Positions 24,490-31,808 of a DNA stretch of 40,942 bases are shown here, piece after piece. How positions within the stretch are numbered: position 1 is the stretch's first letter; every line of letters begins with the position of its first letter. The DNA comes from CAYVQU01 sp964453155 (lineage in GTDB: Bacteria > Chloroflexota > Anaerolineae > Anaerolineales > UBA11858): the NCBI GenBank assembly GCA_964453155.1, contig CAYVQU010000026.1, positions 1 through 40,942 on the forward strand, in the 5' to 3' direction. Position numbers and translations under genes: made by a program. Under the pieces are notes generated by a model that did no database searches, was not told where the DNA came from, and saw nothing but the letters and a program-made list of their open reading frames with translations.

Positions 24490-26085
24490 TCAGAATTCAG
24501 GATAAACGATTTTGCCAGATTTGCGTAATGAGCCATTTAAATAGCTCTCTTTCAACATCAAATGCTGAATTTTGCCATTGTGGGTTTTGGGGATTGTTCG
24601 GCGCTTGAGTAGGTAGACCCGACCCGGACGGAAGCCCATGCGTTGATAGATGGCCTGAACGAGTTCGAGACTTAAATTGAAAAGGTCATCTTCGGTTTTC
24701 GAGCGAGTTTTTTGGATTTCGGCGAAGACATAGGCTTGCTCGCCTTCGATCCGACCCTTGTCGATCCCAACCGCGGCGGAGAAACGGACTTCGGGATGAA
24801 TGTCGACAATCTCTTCGATTTCGCGGGGGGAGATGGTCTCGCCGCCGAGTTTGATGATGTTCTTTTGGCGGCTGACGATGTAGAGATAGCCATCAGGATC
24901 CAGATAACCCAAATCGCCACTATGGAGGTAGTCATCGGGATCAAATAACGCGGCAGTTTCGGCCGGGTTGTTGTAATAGCCGCGACAGTTGGCCGTGCTG
25001 CGGATCATGATTTCGCCGACCTCGTTGGGGCCGCATTCTTGCCCCTCAGCTACAATTTTGACTGCCACTTCGGGGAAAGGCGGCCCAACGGAGACAAACC
25101 CGCGGGCATCGATGCGGGGCCGGGACCCCGGGGTCCACATGCTGACGCCGACGGTGGCTTCGGCCAGCCCATACCCGGCGACCATGACGTTGTTGAGATC
25201 AAATTTGGCTTCGAACTCCTCAATGGTCTTAGCCCGGACTGGTTCGGCTGCGTTGAGGGCCACTCGCAGGCTGGTTAGATCGTAGTTTTTGGGTTTAGCA
25301 TGGCGCAAACATAGTCGGTAGGCGAAATCGGGCGCGGCGGTGAAGGTGGCTCGCTGAGTTTGGATCGTGTCCAGCCAGGGGTGAATTTGGCGTAAATCGG
25401 TGGGGAGGAGGTGGGTCATCGCTCCAAGGTAGAAGGGGACCATCGTTTTCAGTATTAGCCCCATATCGTGGTAGACCGGCAGCCAACTGACGAAAATGTC
25501 GTCCACGGTGATTTCCATCCCCAAGATCATTTGGACGATATTGGTGATCAGATTATCATGCGAGACCATCACGCCCTTGGGGTTGCCCGTACTCCCGGAT
25601 GTATATTGCAGAAAGGCAATATCCTCGGGCTGGACTACGGGGAAATCTGCCTCCGGGCTGGCTGCCAGACTCTCGGAAACGGTGACCACTCGTAAATTCT
25701 GGGTTTTGGCCAGGGAGCGGATTTGCTCTGGGGAATCGGGCGGCGTCGTGCTTGGGGCCACCACGACCTCGGCATCACATAACTGGGCGATTGAAAAAAT
25801 CCGCTCAGGACCTGATCCAGGGAAAAGGGGTACCGCGATTCCGCCTACCCGCTGGACACCGTAAAACGCCGCGAAAAATTCGGCACTGTTAGGGACGGCT
25901 ACGACGACGGTGTTGCCCGGGCGTACGTCTAAATTATGCAGGAGCGTGCCAAATTGGTTGATTCCAACCCACATTTCGCCAAAGGAGGTAGGCTCGCCCG
26001 TGTAAGTAAAGGCCGCCTGATCCGGACGGTGCTGGGCCTGGTAGGCCAGCATGGCGATGAGGGTGGGATAACGTTTCGCAAGCAT
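24490..26085 (-). CDS. Fatty acyl-AMP ligase-like AMP-forming synthetase
   Basis: A 531-residue adenylating enzyme. YTSGSTGNPKG (161-171) is the ATP loop, SWLPVYHDMGL (200-210) is characteristic of fatty acyl-AMP ligases, YGLAEATVG is the A5 motif, SGDLGYLDPDG the A7 motif, and the catalytic lysine of the small domain is K505 in NGKIQH. The likely reaction is activation of a fatty or related carboxylic acid as acyl-AMP and loading onto the adjacent acyl carrier protein. Its ATG shares one base with the TGA of the carrier protein gene, so they are translationally coupled. No polyketide or peptide synthetase gene is in the window. A CoA ligase role is the alternative. Confidence 0.87.
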   Translation of the reverse strand: MLAKRYPTLIAMLAYQAQHRPDQAAFTYTGEPTSFGEMWVGINQFGTLLHNLDVRPGNTVVVAVPNSAEFFAAFYGVQRVGGIAVPLFPGSGPERIFSIAQLCDAEVVVAPSTTPPDSPEQIRSLAKTQNLRVVTVSESLAASPEADFPVVQPEDIAFLQYTSGSTGNPKGVMVSHDNLITNIVQMILGMEITVDDIFVSWLPVYHDMGLILKTMVPFYLGAMTHLLPTDLRQIHPWLDTIQTQRATFTAAPDFAYRLCLRHAKPKNYDLTSLRVALNAAEPVRAKTIEEFEAKFDLNNVMVAGYGLAEATVGVSMWTPGSRPRIDARGFVSVGPPFPEVAVKIVAEGQECGPNEVGEIMIRSTANCRGYYNNPAETAALFDPDDYLHSGDLGYLDPDGYLYIVSRQKNIIKLGGETISPREIEEIVDIHPEVRFSAAVGIDKGRIEGEQAYVFAEIQKTRSKTEDDLFNLSLELVQAIYQRMGFRPGRVYLLKRRTIPKTHNGKIQHLMLKESYLNGSLRKSGKIVYPEF

Positions 26086-26312
26086 CAGACGCGACTTTGG
26101 ACCAGATCAAATAAGGCTTGGGTAGTGTGGATAGCTGCGATCTCAGACTCTTTGATGGTGATCCCATATTTCTCTTCGACTGCGACGATGATGTTCATCA
26201 CGTCGGCCGATTCTGCCCCGAGGACCTCGAGAAAATGGTCGGTGGGGCCGATGTCTTTGATTCCGAGCTGGAGGGAAACGATACGTTGGATGTCAGATAA
26301 GGTTGGGGGCAT
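26085..26312 (-). CDS. Acyl carrier protein
   Basis: About 75 residues from the ATG at 26312; a longer reading from 26444 would add a basic, low-complexity leader that runs through a repeat and is unlikely. The helix pattern and the serine in LGAESADVMN (S35) match the phosphopantetheine site of carrier proteins, with AES in place of the usual ADS. It is a dedicated partner of the acyl-AMP ligase, whose start codon overlaps this stop. No Shine-Dalgarno is evident. Confidence 0.87.
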   Translation of the reverse strand: MPPTLSDIQRIVSLQLGIKDIGPTDHFLEVLGAESADVMNIIVAVEEKYGITIKESEIAAIHTTQALFDLVQSRV

Positions 26313-26351
26313 GATTGGTTTGTTAGATGGTTTGCTGGTCGGATAGTTTGT
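26313..26351 (+). repeat. Low-complexity TTGGTTTG-word stretch upstream of the carrier protein gene
   Basis: Repeated TGGTTTG/GATGGTTTG words directly precede the carrier protein start on the minus strand. They resemble the repeats at 14092 and 14961, without a clear second arm. Confidence 0.3.
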
Positions 26352-26420
26352 ATGCTTCTTGGATGCTGATTTCGGAAAGGTTGCTGATTTAAAAAATTTG
26401 CTAGGACCGAAATCTGCGAA

Positions 26421-26472
26421 TGTGGAACGGTAAGCCAGGATCATTTAATAGTTTTCCACAAACCGTTCCACA
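26421..26472 (+). promoter_or_regulatory. 11-bp inverted repeat in the divergent ACP/ABC-transporter region
   Basis: TGTGGAACGGT (26421-26431) and its exact complement (26462-26472) are 30 bases apart. The location between divergent genes suits an operator or a hairpin in the transporter leader. No regulator gene is adjacent. Confidence 0.4.
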
Positions 26473-26517
26473 CATGGTAACATCATATCACCCCTTTGAT
26501 CATTTTTGGAGGCCGTT

Positions 26518-29412
26518 ATGACGAACCCCCCCGCAGCTACTGCTGATCAGACCTTTTTATTTCACCAATCCAAACTGGTGTTGCTCTGGCCGGATGGATC
26601 TCAGGAATCATTTCGATTGGTGGAACCTTTGGTGCGAGTAGGGCGGGGGGCGGCTAACAATGATATCGCGGCGCCAGATGAATATAAATCGATCTCGCGT
26701 AAGCATCTTGAACTGCGGCGGGAGGGGGCGGTGTATTTGGCCGCCGATTTAGGCAGTACCAATGGGGTGTATGTTAATAACGAGCGGATTGAGGCGCCCA
26801 CGGTTTTGCAGGATGGGGATCAACTCCAGATTGGTTCGGAGGTCATGGGGCAACATCTTGTCATGACGTATCAGATGGGCGGGGAAGCTGCTGCCGTCAG
26901 CCAGGATTTTCGGATGGAAAGCATGGAATCTGAGGCGTTCAGCGAATTTCTGACTCAACCGCCACGGGATGGCTCCTATTTAGATATCCGGTGGCCCAAT
27001 GGGGAAACCAACCATTTCCCTCTTAACCAGGAATTTACGCTGCTGGGACGGGCAGACAAAGCCGATCTAAGGTTCCCCTCCCAACTTAAGTTTATTTCTG
27101 GAGAACATGCCCAGATTTGGCGGGGAGATGAAGGTTGGCATGTGGTTGACTTACACAGCACGAATGGTACCCGCCTTAATAACAAGCTCATTAAACCCGA
27201 TTTATTAACCCCCTTGGCGGACGGCGCGGTAATCCGGATTGGCGACGACCGCTTTGGTATCTCGATTGGATTAACCTTCCACGCGGCAACCGATGCGGAT
27301 GCCACGTTGGAGGGCTATTCGCCGGTAGCCGAAACCGCAACCATCGTCGCTGAACGGACTGAAATCTTGGTCGGCCGCGATGAAGGCTGCGAGTTGGTCT
27401 TACCGACAACCGATGTCTCCCGAGCCCATGCTCGGATTCTCCAGATTGACGACCGCTATTTCATCGAAGATTTGGGTAGTACGAATGGGACATTTGTCAA
27501 CGAGATGTCGGTTGCCCGGGCTGAATTGCATGAGGGTGATCAGGTTCAAATTGGGGCCCATAAGTTGGTCTTCCAGGATGGTCAGTTAGTTCATTACCAG
27601 AGCCACGGCATGCGAGTAGATGTCACGAATCTCTCCAAAGATGTCAAAACCCGCAGCGGCCCCTTGCGGATTTTGCACAATATCGACATGACGGTCTTGC
27701 CCCGTGAGTTCATCGCAGTAGTGGGCGGTAGCGGGGCTGGCAAAAGCACATTTATGAACGCCCTGATCGGGGCTAAACCTGGGGATGGTCAAGTCCAGCT
27801 CAACGGGCATAATTTCTATCAGGAATACGAACACTTTCGTGGTCAATTGGGCTATGTGCCTCAAGCTGATATTTTGCACACTGAGTTATCGGTCGATAAA
27901 GCGCTCGATTACGCCGCCCGGTTGCGTTTACCCTCTGATGTAAGTGCGAAGGAGAGAAAGGCCCGGATCGCAACTGTCCTCGAAACTGTCAGTATGAATA
28001 CGGATACGATCCGCCAAACACGGGTCAGCAATCTCTCGGGTGGACAGCGAAAAAGGGTCAGCATTGCCGCTGAACTGCTGGCTGATCCCAAATTGATTTA
28101 TCTCGACGAAGCCACTTCGGGTCTGGACCCCGGCCTTGAAAAGAAAATGATGTACACCCTACGCCAAATGGCTGATGAAGGTCGGACTGTAGTCCTGGTC
28201 ACCCATGCCACGGGCAACATCGTCCAAACTGATCATGTCGCGTTCCTATCGCAGGGGAAATTGGTCTATTTTGGCCCCTCTCAGGAGGCCTTGGATTTCT
28301 TCGAAGTCGATGATTTTGCCGATATCTACGAGCGGATCGAGCGCCATGGGGACGAGTGGCAAGAAGTTTTCCAGGAGAAGAAACCCGAACAACATCAGGA
28401 ATTTGTCGTTACCCGGCAGCAAACGAAACCCCAGGCCCAGAAACGAGATTTGCCCAAAATTCGGTTTGGGATCCGCGATTTCTTCCGTCAGTTTGGGGTG
28501 TTGACCCAACGCGCTTTCAACGTTTTGACGAGTGACTGGTTTACTTTGGGCTTGATGTTGTTACTCTTCCCCTTTACGGCCGCTTTGCAGTTGATCATTT
28601 CTAATGTAGATATTTTGGTGGGTAACCTGGATATTTTGGCTAATCCCGTCGAAGCGGCCAAACATCTCTCAGAGAGTTATATCCCCTTTGCGGATTTGAA
28701 CACCTTCGTTTTTGTGATGGGGTTGGAAGCTGTTTTGGTCGGGATGTATGTGCCCTCCAACGAGTTGATCAAAGAGCGAACGGTTTATCTCCGGGAGCGG
28801 ATGGTCAATCTTAAAGTTTTGCCGTATTTGTTCAGCAAAATCGGGGTGTTTGCCACTTTTGCGGCCATTCAGACGGCCTTGTATTTGGTCGTGCTCTCGC
28901 TTGGGATTGATCTTCCCAAGGATGGGCTCTTATTCCCGGCCCCGGTTGAGTTGTTCATCACCCTCTACCTGACGATGTTGGCCAGCATGGGGATCGGGTT
29001 CGTGGTCTCGGCAATCAGTAAATCCAGCGACATGGCCATTTACGTCTTGGTGATTATGCTGTTCTTCCAATTCTTCTTTGCTGGGACGGTCTTTGATTTG
29101 CGTGATCACCCGGCTGAACCACTCTCCTATCTGACAGCCACCCGGTGGGCTTTGACTGGCGTCGGCGTGACGATTGGGATGGAAGAACAAGTTGAAGCTA
29201 CTATCATCTGCAACAACCTCCCCGACAACCCCATGACGCCCAATGACGAGTCGGATGAGTTCGCCTGTTCCCATTATCCGGACGCCACCAAAGACTTAAT
29301 GCTGCCCTACGATGACGAGCAACTTCTCAAATCCTGGGATATACTCATCTTGATGGCGGTTGTGACCCTTACGGTTACGGCAATTTTAATTAAGCGGTTA
29401 GATCAAAATTAA
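26518..29412 (+). CDS. Triple-FHA ABCG-type ABC transporter (half-transporter)
   Basis: About 964 residues from the ATG at 26518, five bases after a GGAGG Shine-Dalgarno. Three forkhead-associated domains come first, each with the GR / SxxH / STNG core: about 40-85, 175-217 and 285-325. An ABC ATPase follows with Walker A GGSGAGKST (403-411), signature LSGGQ (506-510) and Walker B LIYLDE (526-531). The C-terminal third is an ABC2-type membrane domain with about six helices and a cysteine-containing outer loop before the last helix, the arrangement of ABCG/White exporters. FHA domains bind phosphothreonine, so transport or assembly may be gated by Ser/Thr kinases such as the one at 10787. The substrate may be lipid or sterol-like by family analogy; this is not shown. 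Confidence 0.92.
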   Translation: MTNPPAATADQTFLFHQSKLVLLWPDGSQESFRLVEPLVRVGRGAANNDIAAPDEYKSISRKHLELRREGAVYLAADLGSTNGVYVNNERIEAPTVLQDGDQLQIGSEVMGQHLVMTYQMGGEAAAVSQDFRMESMESEAFSEFLTQPPRDGSYLDIRWPNGETNHFPLNQEFTLLGRADKADLRFPSQLKFISGEHAQIWRGDEGWHVVDLHSTNGTRLNNKLIKPDLLTPLADGAVIRIGDDRFGISIGLTFHAATDADATLEGYSPVAETATIVAERTEILVGRDEGCELVLPTTDVSRAHARILQIDDRYFIEDLGSTNGTFVNEMSVARAELHEGDQVQIGAHKLVFQDGQLVHYQSHGMRVDVTNLSKDVKTRSGPLRILHNIDMTVLPREFIAVVGGSGAGKSTFMNALIGAKPGDGQVQLNGHNFYQEYEHFRGQLGYVPQADILHTELSVDKALDYAARLRLPSDVSAKERKARIATVLETVSMNTDTIRQTRVSNLSGGQRKRVSIAAELLADPKLIYLDEATSGLDPGLEKKMMYTLRQMADEGRTVVLVTHATGNIVQTDHVAFLSQGKLVYFGPSQEALDFFEVDDFADIYERIERHGDEWQEVFQEKKPEQHQEFVVTRQQTKPQAQKRDLPKIRFGIRDFFRQFGVLTQRAFNVLTSDWFTLGLMLLLFPFTAALQLIISNVDILVGNLDILANPVEAAKHLSESYIPFADLNTFVFVMGLEAVLVGMYVPSNELIKERTVYLRERMVNLKVLPYLFSKIGVFATFAAIQTALYLVVLSLGIDLPKDGLLFPAPVELFITLYLTMLASMGIGFVVSAISKSSDMAIYVLVIMLFFQFFFAGTVFDLRDHPAEPLSYLTATRWALTGVGVTIGMEEQVEATIICNNLPDNPMTPNDESDEFACSHYPDATKDLMLPYDDEQLLKSWDILILMAVVTLTVTAILIKRLDQN

Positions 29413-29478
29413 CGCAAAGACCCGGAGTTTAACCCTATATTAAACTCTGCGTCTCTGCCACTTTGCGTCTTGGCATTA
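29409..29478 (+). repeat. Palindromic repeat containing both convergent stop codons
   Basis: TTAACGCAAAGAC and GAGTTTAA on the left mirror TTAAACTC and GACGCAAAG-type words (CTTTGCGTC) on the right, ending CATTAA. The TAA of the transporter (29410-29412) and the TAA of the leftward acyltransferase (29476-29478) are the outer ends of the element, so it probably serves both transcripts as a terminator-like structure. Confidence 0.65.
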
Positions 29479-30747
29479 AATTAAGAGTGATTGAATTTCA
29501 GCCACGATCTCAGCCGCGGTTTCAGCCCCCATATCGGTATCCAGGTAGAGCATATCCCAAATCAATTCGTCATTATAAAGCCCCACCCGGCCAGAGAATT
29601 CAGGACCCAAGCCAAAATTGGAAACGAAGCCGTGGACTCCAGTCACTTTGTAGGGGCCGTAGCTCGCCGCGATCGATGTAGTACCCCCATAGCTGATGGC
29701 CGTGGTCGCCATGCGGAATTTCTTCATCCCAAACGTCATCCTAATTACCCCCTCGGTCATTACCGAGGCTAGATATTTTTCGCCGCGTTTGGTTGAGCTA
29801 TAAATTTGGGTGTTCATTTTATGGGTCAGAGACCAGAGATCATCTTCAGCCGTTACTGGGATGGTGTACCGTAAGGGGGCTAGATAACAACCAACTTGAT
29901 TTGACGCGGGTGGGGGATCGACGTAAGGTCGCAAATCAGCCATGGACATAAAGCGATATGGGCGATCAGCCCTGGAATATAAAATTTTGCGGACACTGAG
30001 TAAAACGGCGGCGTTGATCAGGCTGTTGAGCGTAACGCGTTCCTGGCGAGTGCGGCCAATCAGATCTGCAGTTTCATTCGCTGGAGTTTTAAATTGAATG
30101 ATTTTTCCATTTACCTTTAGGTGGATGGGTGGCTGGCGATGGCTGCGTATAGCCATATTGTAACGTAGTTCATCTTGCATTTGAGCGCTAAAATAACTCG
30201 CAGACTTCAGCGCGCGTTGTAGTCCTTGAAATTCAATCGGGAATCGAGTTTCCACCGGAGGGAGGGGTTCTAGCGCGATTGTCTCGACTTCGTTTCCAGT
30301 TTCAATTTCGGCACAGAGCGTTAACAAATCGTGGAAAAGGGCCTCGATCGCGGTGCCATCCACAATGCTGTGTTGGGCGCAAAGGATTAATTCGCCCTGG
30401 TCAGTTCCATTTTTGACCACCGAACACTTCAATAGGGGGCCAGTTAGATGGTCAAACTTGTAGTTGAGATCATTTTCAGCGATTTGGATCCAATGGCCGG
30501 GATTTTTACGCTCAATTACTCGCAGTGGAATTGATGGCACGTTCTCAGTCACGAAATAATGCTTTCGGCCGGCAACCATCATCCGAGAATTTAAAAATGG
30601 CTGTCGGTTTTGCAATGTATCCAAAGCTCGACGAAGGGTTTCCTGGGGTGGAACCTTATCTAATTTCAAAATTCCCACGATATTCCAAATGGCATGCTCT
30701 CCAGATAGGGCCGCCGCGGTTTCAATTTTGCCAAGTTTTCTTTTCAT
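29476..30747 (-). CDS. Condensation-domain-type acyltransferase (alcohol acetyltransferase/PapA-like)
   Basis: About 423 residues. QHSIVDG (a HxxxDG motif, the catalytic histidine and structural aspartate-glycine of CoA-dependent acyltransferases) lies near residue 145, and the overall pattern resembles alcohol O-acetyltransferases, PapA5 and wax-ester-synthase-like proteins. It probably esterifies or amidates a hydroxyl or amine using an acyl-CoA or acyl-carrier donor. The start at 30747 (MKRKLGK) is preferred because AGGATGG lies upstream; the longer reading from 30810 begins inside a perfect palindrome. Cytoplasmic. The acyl-AMP ligase and carrier protein genes 3 kb away could supply its donor, which is inference. 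Confidence 0.72.
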   Translation of the reverse strand: MKRKLGKIETAAALSGEHAIWNIVGILKLDKVPPQETLRRALDTLQNRQPFLNSRMMVAGRKHYFVTENVPSIPLRVIERKNPGHWIQIAENDLNYKFDHLTGPLLKCSVVKNGTDQGELILCAQHSIVDGTAIEALFHDLLTLCAEIETGNEVETIALEPLPPVETRFPIEFQGLQRALKSASYFSAQMQDELRYNMAIRSHRQPPIHLKVNGKIIQFKTPANETADLIGRTRQERVTLNSLINAAVLLSVRKILYSRADRPYRFMSMADLRPYVDPPPASNQVGCYLAPLRYTIPVTAEDDLWSLTHKMNTQIYSSTKRGEKYLASVMTEGVIRMTFGMKKFRMATTAISYGGTTSIAASYGPYKVTGVHGFVSNFGLGPEFSGRVGLYNDELIWDMLYLDTDMGAETAAEIVAEIQSLLI

Positions 30748-30782
30748 AGCACAATCCATCCTGAATGAAATCATAAGGGAAC

Positions 30783-30823
30783 TACGAAGCCAAGAGTTTT
30801 TTTCCTGCATTCTTGGCTTCGTA
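30783..30823 (+). promoter_or_regulatory. Perfect 13-bp palindrome between divergent units
   Basis: TACGAAGCCAAGA (30783-30795) and its exact complement (30811-30823) flank a 15-base centre. It lies between the acyltransferase gene and the rightward 30916 unit and could be an operator, a leader hairpin of the acyltransferase message, or a dispersed repeat. Confidence 0.55.
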
Positions 30824-30873
30824 ATAATTTTAGCAGATGTTTCAGCAGGTCCCAGCAGAACAAAAACTTGTGC

Positions 30874-30879
30874 TATGAT
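30874..30879 (+). promoter_or_regulatory. Candidate -10 box for the small-protein/ABC1-kinase unit
   Basis: TATGAT preceded by TGC, 36 bases before the ATG at 30916, with AGGAGG in between. It resembles the other GC/GG-TATAAT boxes in the window but has one mismatch and no clear -35. Confidence 0.35.
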
Positions 30880-30915
30880 TTAGGCATAATTATTAAGTCA
30901 ATTCAGGAGGCAGAA

Positions 30916-31176
30916 ATGGATGAAGAAAACACTACTAATGAAAATAGTCTGGAAGTAACCGAACCGATCATTATTGATCTGGGTAAGCAAAAGGCCAAAC
31001 GGATCAAGAGTTTGAAGAAAGGCCGGGGCAAATTGTGGTACGAGATCGAAGATGTGATCGATGAGATCAATGAACTCTTGGCTGAAGAATTGGAAGGCAA
31101 AACCATTGTTCCGCTGATCATGGTCTACGAGAAAAAGCCGAAACAGAAGCGCTTTAGCGATATGTTTGGATTATAA
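30916..31176 (+). CDS. Small charged protein with PIIIDLGKQK motif, function unknown
   Basis: 86 residues from the ATG at 30916, five bases after a perfect AGGAGG Shine-Dalgarno (30905-30910). It starts with an acidic, Asn-rich leader, then PIIIDLGKQKAKRIKSLKKG (about 22-41), a strongly basic segment, and a helical acidic half (IEDVIDEINELLAEEL) ending in VPLIMVYEKK. It resembles, from memory and with low certainty, a family of uncharacterised proteins annotated as DUF6200. No signal peptide or membrane helix. The P-I-hydrophobic-L-x-K-Q-K pattern recurs in the next gene. It is first in a same-strand series with the second small protein and two ABC1 kinases, so it may be a partner or regulator of those kinases. 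Confidence 0.82.
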   Translation: MDEENTTNENSLEVTEPIIIDLGKQKAKRIKSLKKGRGKLWYEIEDVIDEINELLAEELEGKTIVPLIMVYEKKPKQKRFSDMFGL

Positions 31177-31192
31177 GGTGAAGTTACAGCAT

Positions 31193-31256
31193 TGCCGCTG
31201 AGACGGCGAGATTGCAGAGTATTTTATTTCGCTCTGTGCCCTTTGCGTCTCTCTAC
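31193..31256 (+). repeat. Weak inverted repeat of GAGACGG/TTTGCGTCTC words
   Basis: The gap between the two small genes holds GAGACGGCGAGATTGCAGAG facing CTCTGTGCCCTTTGCGTCTC, partly complementary. It is built from the same kind of words as the palindrome at 29409-29478. Pairing is loose. Confidence 0.35.
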
Positions 31257-31279
31257 GGTGAAATCAGTTGGAGAGCATA

Positions 31280-31705
31280 ATGAATGATGAAAATACCAGC
31301 CCAAAAGTGCTGACGCGCGCCGATTTGACGGCTGAAACCGAATATAAGCCGATTGTATTAAAACTGAAAAAACAGAAGAAATCTAAGCGTCGCTACTCGA
31401 AGGGCTTAGAAGAAATTCAAAAAGCTGAACGCCACCTGACCCGGGCCTCCCATCGAATGGCGCGCGCCGTGGAAAAAGGACTCTCTGATTACCGTCAAAA
31501 CAGTCAGAAATCGGCCGATAGCAAGACAGATGGTGCCCTGCGCGATTTTGGTCCCAATTCGGCCCTGGCAATGAGCAAAGCGCTCAAAGAAGCCAGCCCC
31601 ATCCCCTATGACTTGGCTCGAGCAGCTAATACTAAGCGTGCCCGTCGCCGCCTGCGCCGCCAACTAAAATTCCTCTCCCGTACCTTACGTGTTATACGGT
31701 GGTGA
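31280..31705 (+). CDS. Small, very basic protein with PIVLKLKKQK motif, function unknown
   Basis: 141 residues from the ATG at 31280, four bases after GGAGAG. The N-terminus has KPIVLKLKKQKKSKRR (about 23-38), then a helical stretch rich in Arg, Lys and Ala, and a C-terminus densely packed with arginines (KRARRRLRRQLKFLSRTLR). The calculated charge is clearly strongly positive, so it could bind nucleic acid, acidic lipid or the acidic half of the neighbouring small protein. Its N-terminal motif parallels that of the 30916 product. It recalls proteins annotated as DUF6312, a low-certainty memory. No signal peptide or transmembrane helix. It precedes the tandem ABC1 kinases on the same strand. 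Confidence 0.8.
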   Translation: MNDENTSPKVLTRADLTAETEYKPIVLKLKKQKKSKRRYSKGLEEIQKAERHLTRASHRMARAVEKGLSDYRQNSQKSADSKTDGALRDFGPNSALAMSKALKEASPIPYDLARAANTKRARRRLRRQLKFLSRTLRVIRW

Positions 31706-31725
31706 TTCCGAATCTGCGTAAATTT

Positions 31726-31805
31726 TAATCACGAATTACCCGAATAAGACGAATTGCACGAATTTCCATATAGTTTATTTGTGTATTTTGTGCTATTCGT
31801 ATTTT
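31726..31805 (+). repeat. Phased CACGAATT-word repeat before the first ABC1 kinase gene
   Basis: CACGAATTACC, CGAATAAGACGAATTG and CACGAATTT words on the left face TTTGTG and CTATTCGT words on the right. It resembles the CGCGAATT family at 22053 and 24333. It occupies the region where a Shine-Dalgarno for the next gene would be expected. Confidence 0.45.
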
Positions 31806-31808
31806 TCT

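Noticed and set aside
26313..26444. Longer N-terminus for the acyl carrier protein
   Set aside because: The extra 44 residues are coded by repeat words and promoter-region sequence; carrier proteins normally start near the chosen ATG.
31779..31808. TTG start giving the first ABC1 kinase ten more residues
   Set aside because: The extension is coded by an intergenic repeat and has no Shine-Dalgarno; the ATG at 31809 is more plausible.
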